Assembly (NCBI GenBank): GCA_964405335.1
Contig: CAYONP010000088.1
Span: 1-23,988, forward strand
Reading direction: 5' to 3'
From: CAYONP01 sp964405335
Lineage (GTDB): Bacteria; Armatimonadota; UBA10988
Length of the DNA stretch: 23,988 nt
Shown: positions 7,342-15,691 of the stretch, one piece after another
Layout: every line of letters begins with the position of its first letter
Position numbering within the stretch: position 1 is the stretch's first letter
Made by a program: the position numbers and the translations under genes
The notes under the pieces: model-generated
Told to the model about the DNA's origin: nothing
What the model saw: the letters and a program-made list of their open reading frames with translations, nothing else
The model's database searches: none

Positions 7342-9081
7342 GTGGCGCGAACCGCGCGCCCTGGAGCGCGTGTGCGATACCTCGGCCTGCTGGTCTTGGC
7401 CGCAAGCGGCGTGGCGGCGCAGAGCTACTTCATCGGCCTGGCGCCGGGCGACGCCGGGCTGACGCCCCAGGCCGAGCGACGCGCGCTGCTGGCCGCCGGG
7501 GCGCGGATGATCGAACTGCCCGTGCGCTGGGAGCTGTGGGACCAGCCGGGCGGCCGCGCGCAGGCCGACGCGGCGGTGGCCGAGCTGCTCGCCGCCGGCT
7601 GCCGGCCGATGCTGCTGCTCGCGCCGGGCGACCAGCCGGACGGTCTGTTCGAGCCGGTCTTCACCGGCGGCAGCGACTGGGCGACGATCGACTCGACCGC
7701 CAATCCGGCCAACCCCTGGGCGGGCTTCGTTCTCGCCGTGGCCGAGCGCTACGACGGCGACGGCGTCGACGACGCTCCCGGCTCGCCGAAGGTCGGCCAC
7801 CTCTGCCTCGGCAGCGTGCCGTTCCGCGATGGCCGGTTCGCCTGGCCGGGCGGCGTCGAGGCGGTGGCGCGGATGATCGCCGTCGGTCGAGCGGCGGCGC
7901 GTCAGGCCGAGTACACCGTTCGCGTCGGCTACGAGCCAGGCTCGTTCGCCGCCCTCGAAGCGCTGCTGGCGCAGGAGGCCGTGCCGTTGGCCAGCGGGTT
8001 CGACTTCCTCGGCTACGAGGCCGGCACGGCGACCGGCTCGGACGAGGCTTGTTACGGTCCGAGCGGCATGGTCACCCTGGCCGACGACATCAAGGCGCTC
8101 TTCCGCCGCGCCAACGGATACCCACCACGACTGGTCTGCCGCGGTGTGGCGGTCGGCGACACGGGCCGCGTGCAGCGCGCCGCGGCGGCCAAGGTGCAGC
8201 TCGTTGCCGCCGCCGAGGGACTGCTCTCGGCCCGCTGGCGCGCGGCTTGGGAGCCGGCACCGAGTGGCAGCGGGCTGGTCGAGGATCCGCGCGGTCTGCC
8301 CGAGCAGGGCGATGGCTGGCGCCGGCGCGACGCCTACTTCGCCATGCTGACCGTCGACCGCCTGCTCGGCGAGGGCCTGGCCAGCGGCGCCGATTACCTC
8401 GACCGGGCACTGACCGTCGGCAACGACGCGCGCGCCTACCGCTTCGATTGCCTCCGCGGCGAGCTGGTGGTCGCCTGGGCCTACGACGCCGACGGCGACC
8501 CTGAGCGGCGGGTGACCGTCCGCCTGCCGCTCCGCGCGGGCGAGGTCTATCATCGCTGCCGCTGGGATTTCAGCCGCACTGGCCGGGCCGAGGAGACCGT
8601 CCGTGTCGGCCCTGACGGCTATCTGGCCGAGCTCGGCATCGACCCCGAGTACTTCCTGATGGGCGACCCACCGCTCTGCGCGCCGGCAGTCGAGCTGCCG
8701 GCGGCACCGGCGGAGCAGCTTCGCTACGCCGCCTCCGAGGATTCCGGCGGGGCACCGCTGGCGGCCGACGGACGCCTCGAGACGGCCTGGCGCAGCGCCG
8801 GCGCGCCGCGGCGCTGGTGGCGGATCGAAGCGGATGCACCGCTGACCGCCGAGCGGCTCCGGCTGTTCGTCTCGCGCGGCGCCGGCCGGTCGGTCATCGT
8901 CGAGACCAGCGCCGACGGCGAGCTGTGGCGTGAGATCGCGCGCGCCGGCCTGCCCGACGGCGGGGGCTGGGCCGAGGTGGGCCTTGGCGCGCGGGTGAGC
9001 AGCCGCTGGTGGCGGCTGATCTTCGCGCTGCCGGCGGGGCAGGAACTGGCCCTGGCCGAGGTGGAGCTGCCGCCGCGGTGA
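7342..9081 (+). CDS. Secreted TIM-barrel glycosidase-like protein with a C-terminal discoidin-like domain
   Basis: From the GTG at 7342 the protein has 579 residues and a clear Sec signal peptide (basic MARTARPGARVR, then YLGLLVLAASGVAA, cut before QS near residue 26). GGAGGAG lies 9 bases before this start; a GTG at 7372 with its own GGAG is an alternative. Residues about 30-330 look like a glycoside-hydrolase TIM barrel, with RMIELPVRWELWD and the typical phrase AERYDGDGVDDAPGSPKV at about 135-152. The strand after that phrase normally ends in an Asn-Glu-Pro acid/base motif, but here it reads LCLGSVPF, so the usual catalytic Glu is missing. The last 120 residues (DGRLETAWRS, VETSADGELWREIA, RWWRLIF) resemble an F5/8 type C carbohydrate-binding domain. 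It is probably an exported carbohydrate-binding protein or a divergent enzyme. Its stop overlaps the next gene's start. Confidence 0.75.
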   Translation: MARTARPGARVRYLGLLVLAASGVAAQSYFIGLAPGDAGLTPQAERRALLAAGARMIELPVRWELWDQPGGRAQADAAVAELLAAGCRPMLLLAPGDQPDGLFEPVFTGGSDWATIDSTANPANPWAGFVLAVAERYDGDGVDDAPGSPKVGHLCLGSVPFRDGRFAWPGGVEAVARMIAVGRAAARQAEYTVRVGYEPGSFAALEALLAQEAVPLASGFDFLGYEAGTATGSDEACYGPSGMVTLADDIKALFRRANGYPPRLVCRGVAVGDTGRVQRAAAAKVQLVAAAEGLLSARWRAAWEPAPSGSGLVEDPRGLPEQGDGWRRRDAYFAMLTVDRLLGEGLASGADYLDRALTVGNDARAYRFDCLRGELVVAWAYDADGDPERRVTVRLPLRAGEVYHRCRWDFSRTGRAEETVRVGPDGYLAELGIDPEYFLMGDPPLCAPAVELPAAPAEQLRYAASEDSGGAPLAADGRLETAWRSAGAPRRWWRIEADAPLTAERLRLFVSRGAGRSVIVETSADGELWREIARAGLPDGGGWAEVGLGARVSSRWWRLIFALPAGQELALAEVELPPR

Positions 9082-9767
9082 GCAACTACGAGGCGCTCGG
9101 CTTCTCGATGCGCGACCGCGGCGAGGCTGAGGGCCTGGCCCGTGCGCCGGTGCGGCACGCGCCCGCCGAGGTCTACTTCCACGAGGGCGAGGCGGTGGCT
9201 GTGCATCGGCTCGAGGTGGGCGAGGGCATCGAGTTGTGGAGCCTGCTCCGACGCGGCCGGATCGTGGCCGCGTTTCCACACTTCATGGCCCGCGTCGCCC
9301 GCCGCGGACGCACGGCGCGGGTCACCTTCCCGGCCTCGGCATACGCGCCGCGCATCTGGCTGAACGACGGCGCCGAGCTGGCCTTTCAGGTGGTCAACTA
9401 CCTGGCCTGCGCGTCGCACGGCCTGGCCGCAGGCGCGATGGTCGAGGTCCACCTCTCGGCCCTCGCCGGCCGCGGACTGGCGGCCGAGCGAGGCGAGCCG
9501 GGCCTCTGGCCGGCGGCCGGCGAACAGGCCGCCGCGGAGAACTGCTACCGCGCGACGGGGATGGTCGCCGAGACGCGGGAGTTCGCGAATCCGCAGACCG
9601 GAGTCATGCTACGATGGCTCCGCTTGGCGCTGGGCCCGTGGGGCGAAATCGAGACCGTCTGTCGCGCCGACGCCGCGCCGCCCGCCGCGGTGGGTGACGT
9701 GCTCGGCGGCGAGGTCACGCTGCGCGGCACCATCACCGACTTGCCGCGCGACAACGAGGTGGCATGA
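9078..9767 (+). CDS. Protein of unknown function, in operon with M16 peptidases
   Basis: I do not recognise a family in these 229 residues. There is no signal peptide or membrane segment. The sequence is rich in short beta-strand-like stretches (VYFHEGEAVAVHRLEVGEGIELW, RTARVTFP, AELAFQVVNYL, MVEVHLSAL) and ends with LGGEVTLRGTITDLPRDNE, which suggests an all-beta or mixed fold. The start is the GTG at 9078, whose last two bases are shared with the TGA of the preceding gene (GTGA), and GGAG lies 11 bases upstream. Its own stop overlaps the ATG of the first M16 gene (ATGA). Such tight coupling on both sides suggests it works with, or is made in step with, the secreted barrel protein and the M16 pair. 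Confidence 0.75.
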   Translation: MSNYEALGFSMRDRGEAEGLARAPVRHAPAEVYFHEGEAVAVHRLEVGEGIELWSLLRRGRIVAAFPHFMARVARRGRTARVTFPASAYAPRIWLNDGAELAFQVVNYLACASHGLAAGAMVEVHLSALAGRGLAAERGEPGLWPAAGEQAAAENCYRATGMVAETREFANPQTGVMLRWLRLALGPWGEIETVCRADAAPPAAVGDVLGGEVTLRGTITDLPRDNEVA

Positions 9768-11005
9768 GCGACATCCGGGTGCATCGGCTGGACAACGGCC
9801 TGACGCTGCTGATCGACGAGCTGCCGCGGCCGGCGGCGGCGACACAACTGCTGGTGCCCGGGGGCTCGGCCGCCGACCCCGACGGGCTCGAGGGCGCGGC
9901 GACGGTGCTCTGCCGGCTGCTCCAACGCGGCGCCGGCGAGCGCGACACGCGCGCCCTTGCCGAGGCCGTCGAGGGGCTCGGCTACCGCTTCTCCTGCGGC
10001 GCCAACCACACCGGCTGCGGCCTCGGCCTGGTCGGCCTGGCCGACGACTGGCCCGAGGCGGTGGCATTGCTCGCCGATGTGGTCACGGCGCCACACCTGC
10101 CCGACAGCGAGCTGGAGCCCTGCCGGCAGCTTGCCCTCCAAGACCTCAACGGGCTCGACGACGAGCCGCGGCGGAAGATGAGCATCGAGCTGCGCCGGCG
10201 GTTCATGCCCGGCCCGCTGGGCCGGCCGACCGAAGGCAGCGAGGCGGGCCTGGCCGCGCTCGGCCCCGCGGCGATGCGGGCGGCCTACGAGCGGTGCATC
10301 ACCCCGGCCGGCGCCGTCATGGCGGTCGCCGGTGGCATCGCCGCCGAGCGCGTGATCGATCGCATCGAGGCGCTGCTCGGCGGCTGGCGCGGGAACGGCC
10401 TGGCCGCGCCGGTGCCGGCCACCGCCGAAGTGCCGGGCTGGACGCATGTCGGGCTCGAGACCGAGCAGGTCCACCTCGGCGCGGCCTACCGCGACCTGCC
10501 GCCCGACCATCCGGCCGGTTATCACGCCGCGATGGCCGTCGAGGTGCTCTCGGGCGGCGGCGCGGCGCGGCTCTTCACCGAGGTGCGCGAGAAGCGCGGG
10601 CTGTGCTACACCGTCGGTGCCGGGCGCGCCACCATGCGCGGGTTGGGCTGGGTCCAACTGGCCGCCGGCACGACCACCGAGCGGGCCGGCGAGACCCTCG
10701 AGGTGATGCTGGCCGAGCTGCGCCGGCTGCCCGGCACGGTGACCGCTGATGAGATTGAGCGCGGCCGCGCCCGCCTGACCGCCGCGATGGTGATGAACGA
10801 GGAGAGCACGCCCAGCCGCGCGGCGCGGATGGTCAGCGACTGGGTGCGGCTCGACCGCGTGCGCACCACCGACGAGATGCGCGCCGGCGTCGCCGCGGTC
10901 ACGGCCGCCGGCCTGAACGACCATCTCGGCGAGCACCCGCCGGGCGCGTTGACCGTGCTGACGCTCGGCAGCGAGTTCGTCTGGCCCGCTGGATTGGAGC
11001 TGTAG
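9764..11005 (+). CDS. M16 family peptidase subunit without HXXEH (R/Y partner subunit)
   Basis: This 413-residue protein has the insulinase/processing-peptidase (M16) fold: NGLTLLIDE at the start, AVMAVAGG at the end of the first domain, and LSGGGAARLFTEVREKRGLCYTVGA at 262-286 in the second. The zinc motif HXXEH is replaced at 47-51 by TVLCR, so it cannot hold the catalytic metal. The substrate-binding Arg/Tyr pair (REKRGLCY, 275-282) is intact. This is the pattern of the non-catalytic half of two-subunit M16B peptidases. The ATG at 9764 overlaps the previous stop by 4 bases, and its TAG is directly followed by the ATG of the catalytic subunit, so the two are made together. No signal peptide is seen. 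Confidence 0.9.
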   Translation: MSDIRVHRLDNGLTLLIDELPRPAAATQLLVPGGSAADPDGLEGAATVLCRLLQRGAGERDTRALAEAVEGLGYRFSCGANHTGCGLGLVGLADDWPEAVALLADVVTAPHLPDSELEPCRQLALQDLNGLDDEPRRKMSIELRRRFMPGPLGRPTEGSEAGLAALGPAAMRAAYERCITPAGAVMAVAGGIAAERVIDRIEALLGGWRGNGLAAPVPATAEVPGWTHVGLETEQVHLGAAYRDLPPDHPAGYHAAMAVEVLSGGGAARLFTEVREKRGLCYTVGAGRATMRGLGWVQLAAGTTTERAGETLEVMLAELRRLPGTVTADEIERGRARLTAAMVMNEESTPSRAARMVSDWVRLDRVRTTDEMRAGVAAVTAAGLNDHLGEHPPGALTVLTLGSEFVWPAGLEL

Positions 11006-12235
11006 ATGCGATACGACCAGGCGGCCCTGGCCAACGGTCTCGAGCTCGTCGGCGAGTATCAGCCCGACGCGCTGAGCTGCGCCGTGGGCTTCTTTTGCCG
11101 TACCGGCTCGCGCGATGAGGTGCCGGCCGAGTCGGGCGTCAGCCACTTCCTCGAGCACATGATGTTCAAGGGCACCGAGACGCTCAGCTACGAGGACATC
11201 AATCGCATTTTGGACGAGATGGGCGCGCGCTCGAACGCCTTCACCAACGAGGAGAACACCGTCTACTTCGGCCAGGTGCTGCCCGAGCACCAATCGCGGC
11301 TGACCGACCTGCTCGCCCGGATGATGCGCCCGGCGCTGCGCGGGGCCGACTTCGACATGGAGAAGAAGGTCATCCTCGAAGAAATCGCGATGTACGAGGA
11401 TATGCCCCACTGGGTCGCCTACGACCGGTGCCGCGAGCTGCACTACGGCGACCACGCGCTGCGCAACAGCGTGCTCGGCACCAGCGCGAGCATCACCGCG
11501 CTGAGCCGCGAGCAGATGGCCGACTACTTCGCCCGGCGCTACGCCGGCGACAACCTGACCGTCGCCGCCGCGGGCAACTACGACTGGGACGCCCTGGTTG
11601 CCCAGATCGAGTCGCTCTGCGGCGGCTGGCAGCCGGCCGGCGCCGGGCGCGAGCTGCCGCCGGCGCAGCCCGGGTCGCGAGTGGCGGTCTATCCGAGCGA
11701 GCGGCACGCGCAGGCGCACCTGGTGGTCATGGCGCCCGGCCTCGCCGCGCAGGACGAACGGCGCTGGGCGGCGGCGGTGCTTGCCTCGGTGATCGGCCTG
11801 GGCACCGCCTCGCGGCTGCACTGGGCGCTGGTCGATCCGGGCATCGCCGAACAGGCCAGCCTGAGTCACGACACCGAAGACCAGGCCGGCGCCTTCGGCG
11901 GAACGTTGGTCTGCGAGCCGGAGCGCGCGCAGCAGGCGCTCGACCTCTACCGCGGCGTCCTGGCCGAGGTGCAGGATTCCGGCGTCACCGCCGACGAGGT
12001 CGCGCGGGCCGTCCGGCGCTTCGCCAGCGGCTTCACCCTCGGCGCCGAGTCGCCGCTCGGCCGGCTGATCAACGTCGGCAGCGACTGGGTCTACCGCCGG
12101 CGCGTCACACCGCTCGATGAGGCGCTGGCCACGCTCCGCGCGGTCACCGTCGACGACTGCCGGGCGCTGCTCGCCGACCGGCCGTTCGATCACCTCAGCG
12201 TCGCCTGCGTCGGCCCGGTGACCGAGCTCCGCTGA
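11006..12235 (+). CDS. M16 family zinc peptidase, catalytic subunit
   Basis: This 409-residue zinc metallopeptidase has the inverted zinc motif HFLEH at 47-51, followed by MMFKGTETLSYEDI, NAFTNEENTVYF and the third zinc ligand Glu in KKVILEEIAMYED (125 or 126). The family usually completes the active site with an Arg/Tyr pair in the C-terminal half; here that site reads ALVDPGIAEQAS instead of a VREKRGLCY-like sequence. It therefore needs the upstream gene product to supply that pair. The start is the ATG at 11006, with GGAG 6 bases upstream and no gap after the previous stop. No export signal is visible, so the enzyme probably degrades peptides in the cytoplasm or is held by a partner. A hairpin begins at its stop codon. 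Confidence 0.93.
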   Translation: MRYDQAALANGLELVGEYQPDALSCAVGFFCRTGSRDEVPAESGVSHFLEHMMFKGTETLSYEDINRILDEMGARSNAFTNEENTVYFGQVLPEHQSRLTDLLARMMRPALRGADFDMEKKVILEEIAMYEDMPHWVAYDRCRELHYGDHALRNSVLGTSASITALSREQMADYFARRYAGDNLTVAAAGNYDWDALVAQIESLCGGWQPAGAGRELPPAQPGSRVAVYPSERHAQAHLVVMAPGLAAQDERRWAAAVLASVIGLGTASRLHWALVDPGIAEQASLSHDTEDQAGAFGGTLVCEPERAQQALDLYRGVLAEVQDSGVTADEVARAVRRFASGFTLGAESPLGRLINVGSDWVYRRRVTPLDEALATLRAVTVDDCRALLADRPFDHLSVACVGPVTELR

Positions 12236-12264
12236 GCGGGATCTGCACCGCGGCAGGACCCGCT
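12235..12264 (+). other. Hairpin at the end of the M16 operon and start of the next leader
   Basis: AGCGGG (12235-12240) pairs with CCCGCT (12259-12264), and inside it CTGC pairs with GCAG around the loop ACCGCG. The stem begins at the last base of the M16 stop codon. There is no T run after it, so a Rho-independent terminator is not convincing; it could be an mRNA 3' end structure or an attenuator. It overlaps upstream motif copy C. Confidence 0.35.
12252..12261 (+). promoter_or_regulatory. Upstream motif copy C (GGCAGGACCC)
   Basis: GGCAGGACCC starts 48 bases before the ATG at 12300 and fits the GGNAGGANC pattern shared with 857-866, 4544-4553 and 19782-19791. It is followed by CGCTGC, as in copy D. 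Confidence 0.4.
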
Positions 12265-12299
12265 GCGCGATCGGCCAAGCCGGACCGCGGGAGCGTGGG

Positions 12300-13561
12300 A
12301 TGATCCGGCAGTTGACCGTGGGCATGATCTGCGCAGTGGCCGCACTCGGCCAGGAGGGCCAGCCGATGGCTGCGGATGGGTTCTACAACGTGCGCGACTT
12401 CGGCGCCGCCGGCGACGGCGCCACCGACGACATGGCCGCCATCCAGGCGGCCATCGATGCCGCCGCTGCCGCCGGCGGCGGGCGGGTCCGGGTGCCGCCG
12501 GGCCGCTACCGGGTCAGCGGCAGTCTGACTGTCAAGCCGGGGGTGGTGCTCGAGGGCATCGCCCAGTCACCGCAGACGATTCGGCCGCTGTTGGGCAGCA
12601 TCATCGAGGCGACCGGCGGCCGCGACGACGAGACCGCCCCGGCGCTGTTCGAGCTCGGCGACAGTTGCGTGGTCACCGGGCTGACCATCTTCTACCCCGA
12701 GCAGTCGCCGACCGACATCCACCCGTACCCGTGGACCTTCCACCTGGTCGGGTTCGACAATACGGTCGAGAACTGCACTCTGATCAACAGCTACAACGGC
12801 ATCCGGGTCGGTCCCGAGCCGAACGTGCGACACCGCATCCGCAGCGTCGTCGGCTGCATGTTGCGCCGCGGCGTGTGGGTCGACTCGACAACCGACATCG
12901 GCCGGGTCGAGAACGTCCAGATCCACTGCCACTGGTGGAGCGCGGCCGAGATTGGCGGCGAGTGGGGGCCGGTCCACGAGTTCATGTGGCGCAACTGCGA
13001 GGCGTTCGTCTTCGGCCGCACCGACTGGGAGTTCGTGACCAACAACTTCGTCTTCCCCTGCAACATCGGCTACCGCTTCATCCGCACCGAGCGGGGCATG
13101 TGCAACGGCCACTTCACCGGCAACGGCGCCGACGAGTGCCAGACCGCGGTGCAGGTCGACGCGATGCAGCCGATGGGCCTGCTGTTCACCGGCGGGCAGT
13201 TCGTCTGCCTCCACGGCGACGAGCAGATCGGTCTCAAGGTCGGCCCCGAGGTGGCCGGCAACGTGCGGCTGGTCAACTGCAACTTCTGGGGCACGTTCGA
13301 CCATATCGCGGTCAGCGAGTCGCCGAACGCGCAGCTCGGCTTCAGCGACTGCTGGATGACCGGCTACGACCGCCAACAGCGCGGCGACTTCGCGCTCGAT
13401 ATCCGCGCCGGCCGGCTCCAAGTCTCCGGCTGCACCTTCGCCGGCACGGGCAATGCCATCAAGCTCGGCGAGGCGGTGGCGCACGCGGTGATCACCGGCT
13501 GCAACGGCCCGAACGGGGTGAAGGTCGAGGACCCCGGTGGCCGGGCGGTGATGTGGGGGAA
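12300..13561 (+). CDS. Secreted pectate-lyase-3 type beta-helix protein, 3' end lost in gap
   Basis: This is an exported right-handed beta-helix protein of the pectate lyase superfamily 3 / GH55-like group. After a signal peptide (MIRQLTVGMICAVAALG) it starts with the hallmark YNVRDFGAAGDGATDD, AIQAAIDAAA...GGGRVRVPPGRYRV and GSLTVKPGVVLEG. Many short turns follow (NTVENCTLINSYNGIRVG, GNVRLVNCNFWG, GRLQVSGCTFAG), which are helix rungs. Such proteins bind or cleave polysaccharides; catalytic residues are not conserved well enough across the family to assign an activity. The ATG at 12300 has GGAG 6 bases upstream. About 420 residues are visible before the run of Ns; the last rung (HAVITGCNGPNG...GRAVMWG) looks like the C-terminal end, so little is probably missing. 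The protein is rich in Trp and Cys, unlike its neighbours. Confidence 0.85.
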
Positions 13562-13661
13562 NNNNNNNNNNNNNNNNNNNNNNNNNNNNNNNNNNNNNNN
13601 NNNNNNNNNNNNNNNNNNNNNNNNNNNNNNNNNNNNNNNNNNNNNNNNNNNNNNNNNNNNN
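13562..13661. other. Assembly gap of 100 Ns
   Basis: Exactly 100 undetermined bases. A round number suggests a scaffold join of unknown true length. The gap cuts the end of the beta-helix gene and the stop codon of moaA, which face each other across it. The order across the join depends on the scaffolding. Confidence 0.99.
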
Positions 13662-14713
13662 CCCCCAATCATCGACATCGCCTCCGGCCGACGCACCTCG
13701 CGCAGGCCGTGCTCGGGCTTGATCCGCATCAGCTCCGCGAAGCAGGCCGCGATGTCCGACTCGGCGCCGTAGCGCGCCGCGTCGCGGAGAAAGACCTGCT
13801 CGTCGCCGAGCAGGCAGGGCTTGAGGTAACCGTCGGCGGTCAGCCGCACTCGGTTGCAGCGCTCGCAGATGTGCTGGTGCATCGAGGCGATGAAGCCGAC
13901 CTCGCCGCGGGCGCCGGGCAGCCGTGTGTACTCGGCCGGGCCGAGGGTGTTGAGCACCGGCAGCTCGCCGATGCCGTGCGACAGCGCGAGCTGTTCGGGC
14001 AGGCCGAGCCGGCGGCGGACCTCTTCGAGCGGCAGCACGCCGACCATGCGACTCTCGCAGTCGATCGGCTTGTCAACCGCCTCGGCCAGCTTGGCCGGGT
14101 CGGTGCTGCCGGTGAACGGCATGACCTCGATGAACCGCACGGTCAGCGGGCGGTCGATGGTCAGTTGCCCGAACGCCTCGATCTCGTCGTCGTTGAACCC
14201 ACGCATGGCGACGACGTTGATCCGCGGGGCCAGGTCGAGCGCGAGGGCCGCGTCGATGGCGGCGAAGACCTTCTCGATCTGCCCGCCGCGGGTGATCTCG
14301 CGGAACTTGTCCGCGTCGAGGGTATCGAGGCTGAGGTTGACCCGGCTCAGGCCGCCGGCCCGGAGCGCCTCGGCGTGCTCGGCAAAGCGGATGCCGTTGG
14401 TGGTCAGGCAGAGCTCCTCGAGCCCGAGGGCGCCGAGCTGCTCGATCAGGGTCACGCAGTCGCGGCGGACCAGCGGCTCGCCGCCGGTGATGCGCACCTT
14501 GCGCACGCCCAGGCCCTGCGCCACGCGGACGATGCGGACAATCTCCTCGTAGCTGAGGATGGTCTCGCGCGGCTTCCACTCCATGCCCTCGGCGGGCATG
14601 CAGTAGACACAGCGCAGGTTGCACCGATCGGTGATCGAGATGCGCAGGTAGGTGATGGTCCGCCGAAACGTGTCGACCAACCGGCGGCCGGCTTGAGTGG
14701 CTGTCTGCATCAT
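13662..14713 (-). CDS. moaA: GTP 3',8-cyclase MoaA (molybdenum cofactor biosynthesis)
   Basis: MoaA is a radical SAM enzyme that converts GTP to 3',8-cyclo-7,8-dihydro-GTP, the first step of molybdopterin synthesis. The SAM-cluster motif CNLRCVYC is at 31-38, RITGGEP at 74-80, LSLDTLD at 128-133, and the second iron-sulfur cluster is bound by CERC and the Cys of YLKPC (283, 286, 300). Visible sequence runs to MSMIGG (the last Gly codon being GGN), so the conserved C-terminal Gly-Gly needed for catalysis is present and only the stop codon is hidden by the gap. The ATG at 14713 has GAGGTG 7 bases upstream; a second ATG follows at once. No other cofactor gene is in view. Its probable promoter is at 14820-14848 and overlaps that of the opposite gene. 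Confidence 0.95.
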
Positions 14714-14785
14714 GATCCGTCACCTCATTGTGCGTCCCGAACGCTGTGCTGTCCAGGCCGGCCGACCGCGCGGCGCAACCGACCC

Positions 14786-14814
14786 TTGACACCGGGAACT
14801 CCCCAACCGATAAT
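14786..14814 (+). promoter_or_regulatory. Sigma70-like promoter for the methyltransferase-cupin pair
   Basis: TTGACA (14786-14791), a 17-base spacer, then GATAAT (14809-14814): near-perfect consensus in an AT-rich island of an otherwise very GC-rich region. Transcription would start near 14822 and run into the methyltransferase gene at 14875. It lies face to face with the promoter at 14820-14848. Confidence 0.7.
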
Positions 14815-14819
14815 ATGGA

Positions 14820-14848
14820 TATATAGGTCCAGAACTCGGATTTGTCAA
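14820..14848 (-). promoter_or_regulatory. Sigma70-like promoter for moaA
   Basis: On the minus strand TTGACA (14848-14843), a 17-base spacer, and TATATA (14825-14820). The start would be near 14812, inside the spacer or -10 region of the opposite promoter. The two TTGACA boxes lie in a perfect 9-base inverted repeat, CCCTTGACA (14783-14791) and TGTCAAGGG (14843-14851). Confidence 0.6.
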
Positions 14849-14874
14849 GGGCGGGGCGGGTCGAGGAGTGCACC

Positions 14875-15690
14875 ATGAGCAGTGTGACGCACGATCGGAC
14901 CCTCGCCGGCACCGGCGGTGATGACGCCAAGTTGCCGGGGCACTGGATCCTGGCCCGGCTGGGCAAGCGCGTGCTGCGGCCGGGTGGGCGAGAGCTGACC
15001 GGAGCGATGCTGGCCGCGCTCGACATCGCGCCGGACGACCACGTGATCGAATTCGCGCCCGGCCTCGGGGCCACGGCGCGACTGACCCTGGCGCGCGGTC
15101 CGGCGAGCTACACGGCGATCGAGCGCGACCCGTCGGCGGCCGAGTGCGTGGCGGCGCTGCTCGACGGCGACCGCCAGCGCCTGGTGCAAGGCACCGCGCA
15201 GGAGACCGGTCTGCCGGCGGGCGCGGCGACGGCGGTCTATGGCGAGGCGATGCTGACCATGCAGTCGGCCGCGACCAAGCAGCAGATCGTCGCCGAGGCG
15301 GCGCGGCTGCTGCAGCCCGGCGGGCGGTACGGCATCCATGAGCTGTGCCTCACGCCCGATGAGCTGCCGGCGGAGCGCAAGTCGGCGGTCGAGCAGTCGA
15401 TCGGCGCGGCGATCCACCATGCGGCGCGGCCGCTGACCGTCGCCGAGTGGCGCGAACTGCTGGCCGCGTCGGGCTTCCGCGTGGTCGCCGAACAGCGCGC
15501 GCCGATGGCGCTGCTCGAGCCGCGGCGGCTGGTTGCCGACGAGGGTCTGTTCGGCGCGCTGCGGTTTGCTTTCCGGATGCTGACCCGGCCGACGGCGCGC
15601 CGGCGGGTGCTGGCGATGCGGCGGACGTTCCGCGCGCATCGCGATGAGCTGGCGGCCATCATGCTGGTGGCGATCAAAGAGGAGCGCTGA
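14875..15690 (+). CDS. Class I SAM-dependent methyltransferase
   Basis: This 271-residue protein is a class I methyltransferase. Motif I, VIEFAPGLGATARL, is at 57-70, the acidic end of strand 2 is YTAIERDP at 79-86, QGTAQETGLP follows, and LLQPGGRYGIHEL is the post-motif IV region. The C-terminal 90 residues carry WRELLAASGF, typical of small-molecule methyltransferases, then a basic region. The substrate is unknown. The ATG at 14875 has GGAG 6 bases upstream; an in-frame ATG does not occur closer to the promoter. It is followed one base after its stop by a small cupin gene with its own GGAG, so the pair is one unit. Some resemblance to ubiquinone/arsenite-type methyltransferases is only at fold level. 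Confidence 0.85.
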   Translation: MSSVTHDRTLAGTGGDDAKLPGHWILARLGKRVLRPGGRELTGAMLAALDIAPDDHVIEFAPGLGATARLTLARGPASYTAIERDPSAAECVAALLDGDRQRLVQGTAQETGLPAGAATAVYGEAMLTMQSAATKQQIVAEAARLLQPGGRYGIHELCLTPDELPAERKSAVEQSIGAAIHHAARPLTVAEWRELLAASGFRVVAEQRAPMALLEPRRLVADEGLFGALRFAFRMLTRPTARRRVLAMRRTFRAHRDELAAIMLVAIKEER

Positions 15691-15691
15691 C

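Noticed and set aside
7180..9279. A 699-codon minus-strand frame opposite the secreted barrel protein
   Set aside because: The plus-strand gene has a signal peptide, a ribosome binding site and domain motifs; the minus frame has none.
12235..12264. A Rho-independent terminator after the M16 operon
   Set aside because: The hairpin is good but no T run follows, so it is listed only as a structure.
9545..12325. A 926-codon open frame on the minus strand across the M16 operon
   Set aside because: It is antisense to three well-supported genes, has no recognisable motif and has the low-complexity Arg/Gly/Ala composition typical of shadow frames in GC-rich DNA.
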